Below, one piece after another: positions 63,327 through 64,000 of a DNA stretch of 64,000 bases (positions are counted from its first letter, which is position 1; each line of letters opens with the position of its first letter). The notes below the pieces were generated by a model. The model searched no databases, was not told the origin of the DNA, and saw nothing but the letters and a program-made list of their open reading frames with translations. The stretch comes from an uncultured Bacteroides sp. (lineage in GTDB: Bacteria; Bacteroidota; Bacteroidia; Bacteroidales; Bacteroidaceae), in assembly GCA_944322285.1 (NCBI GenBank), contig CALUOR010000097.1:1-64000 (forward strand), written 5' to 3'. A program made the position numbers and the translations under genes.

Positions 63327-64000
63327 TTATTGTTTCTTCATCACACTGTTCACCACCCGAATAGAAGATACCAACTTATTGGTAGAGGTGAATACATCCA
63401 CATTCCATACATGGGACGAGCGTCCCCGGTGGACAATGGTTGCCACTGCACGCACCGTGTCTCCTTCATGAGCTGATGAGATATGATTGCCGCTTACTTG
63501 CATTCCTACCACAATTTCATCGGGTCGGCAAAGTAACATCGAGCCTAATCCGGCTACAGTTTCGGCTAAAGCCAGCGTGGCGCCTCCATGCAGAATGCCA
63601 AATGGTTGACGTGTACGGTGGTCTACAGGCATGGTTGCTTCTACGCGGTCATCAGATACATAAGTATATTGAATGCCCAGGTTTCCCATCAATGCATGGC
63701 TGGCCTGTGCGTTCAAAACTTCAAGTGGAATTTTAGTCGCATGAATTTCAGAGAGAATCAGTTTTTCAACGGCTTGTGCCACACCGTCTTCTTCGTTTGT
63801 AGCGGTGGTGTAATCCGCACATGCCTTTACGGAATCTACGGAATTGCCCATGGCGATTCCCATACCGGCCAACTGAATCATTGCTACATCGCATACGCCA
63901 TCGCCGAAAGCGATAACTTCCTCACGTTTCATACCTAGATATTCCAACAATACGCCCAAGGTATTGGCTTTGTCAATGCCGCAAGGAACCACTTCCAGGA
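63327..64000 (-). CDS. HAD hydrolase-hotdog thioesterase fusion (5' partial)
   Basis: Partial gene running off the window; the frame is open to base 64000. The first part is the end of a Cof-type HAD phosphatase (GIDKANTLGVLLEYLGMKRE, IAFGDGVCDVAMIQLAGMGI). From about residue 85 of the visible part, a PaaI-type hotdog domain follows (FGILHGGATLALAETVAGLG, VSGNHISSAHEGDTVRAVAT), so one chain carries two hydrolase folds. The thioesterase half has the usual HGG motif. I recall such fusions in Bacteroides but not their substrates. Confidence 0.85.
   Translation of the reverse strand, partial: LEVVPCGIDKANTLGVLLEYLGMKREEVIAFGDGVCDVAMIQLAGMGIAMGNSVDSVKACADYTTATNEEDGVAQAVEKLILSEIHATKIPLEVLNAQASHALMGNLGIQYTYVSDDRVEATMPVDHRTRQPFGILHGGATLALAETVAGLGSMLLCRPDEIVVGMQVSGNHISSAHEGDTVRAVATIVHRGRSSHVWNVDVFTSTNKLVSSIRVVNSVMKKQ

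Overview
The window looks like chromosome of a Bacteroidaceae gut anaerobe (Bacteroides or Phocaeicola type). Supporting signs are Bacteroidetes-type promoters (TTTG, about 20 nt, TAnnTTTG) in front of many genes, almost no Shine-Dalgarno sites, and Bacteroidales-restricted families (DUF2023, DUF4270, DUF5723, DUF4348-like). Other signs are lipoproteins whose +2 residues match the Bacteroides surface-export signal, and gene orders such as tig-clpP-clpX and starch synthase-DUF4270 divergent from panC-panD. I see no rRNA, tRNA, CRISPR array, prophage or intact insertion sequence. This is mostly core genome with one small accessory patch and many structured intergenic gaps.

Left part (1-22.6 kb). 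A 5'-truncated exporter-fold ABC transporter, a flavodoxin and a DUF2023 protein form a probable iron-limitation group. Then come topoisomerase IV subunit B, trigger factor, ClpP-ClpX, RecQ and IMP dehydrogenase. The guaB promoter sits inside a long near-perfect inverted repeat. An envelope biogenesis operon follows: three SurA/PpiC-type proteins in a row, an OstA/LptA-like protein, a small membrane protein and MutL, whose C-terminal endonuclease motifs appear absent. MscL and GMP synthetase close the section.

Accessory patch (22.6-28.9 kb). About 900 bases carry no confident gene but hold an inverted-repeat cluster and an orphan promoter. They lead to a small HTH protein, a run of small secreted proteins and surface lipoproteins, a lone GH43-type lipoprotein and a Crp/Fnr regulator.

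Middle (29-47 kb). MarC and TrkH are convergent. A rhomboid protease diverges from a glycogen/alpha-glucan operon (debranching enzyme, GT4 glycosyltransferase, GH57 protein with a lysine/alanine-rich tail). A phenylacetate-CoA ligase follows, then a half-length starch synthase with a DUF4270 lipoprotein, divergent from panC-panD. The minus-strand group coiled coil-zapA-rny-cutC carries a strong hairpin between zapA and rny, at a place where 6S RNA genes occur in other bacteria.

Right part (47-64 kb). rsmA, mgtE, a DUF349 protein and a DUF5723 outer-membrane protein are on the plus strand. A promoter then precedes a ~150 nt fold-back structure with mutually exclusive hairpins and a U-tract (a possible attenuator), followed by a broken lipoprotein gene. 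The minus strand carries an M20 peptidase, aroC, a membrane-anchored unknown, an MBL hydrolase, murB, a DUF4348-like lipoprotein, the threonine dehydrogenase/Kbl pair and the C-terminal part of a HAD-hotdog thioesterase fusion cut by the window end.

At least five intergenic gaps each carry their own short word repeated three or four times, often as a perfect hairpin. Together with the possible attenuator at 53 kb and the guaB operator-like palindrome, these are the least explained signals here. All functional names come from reading the translated sequence and recalled family features; no database search was possible.
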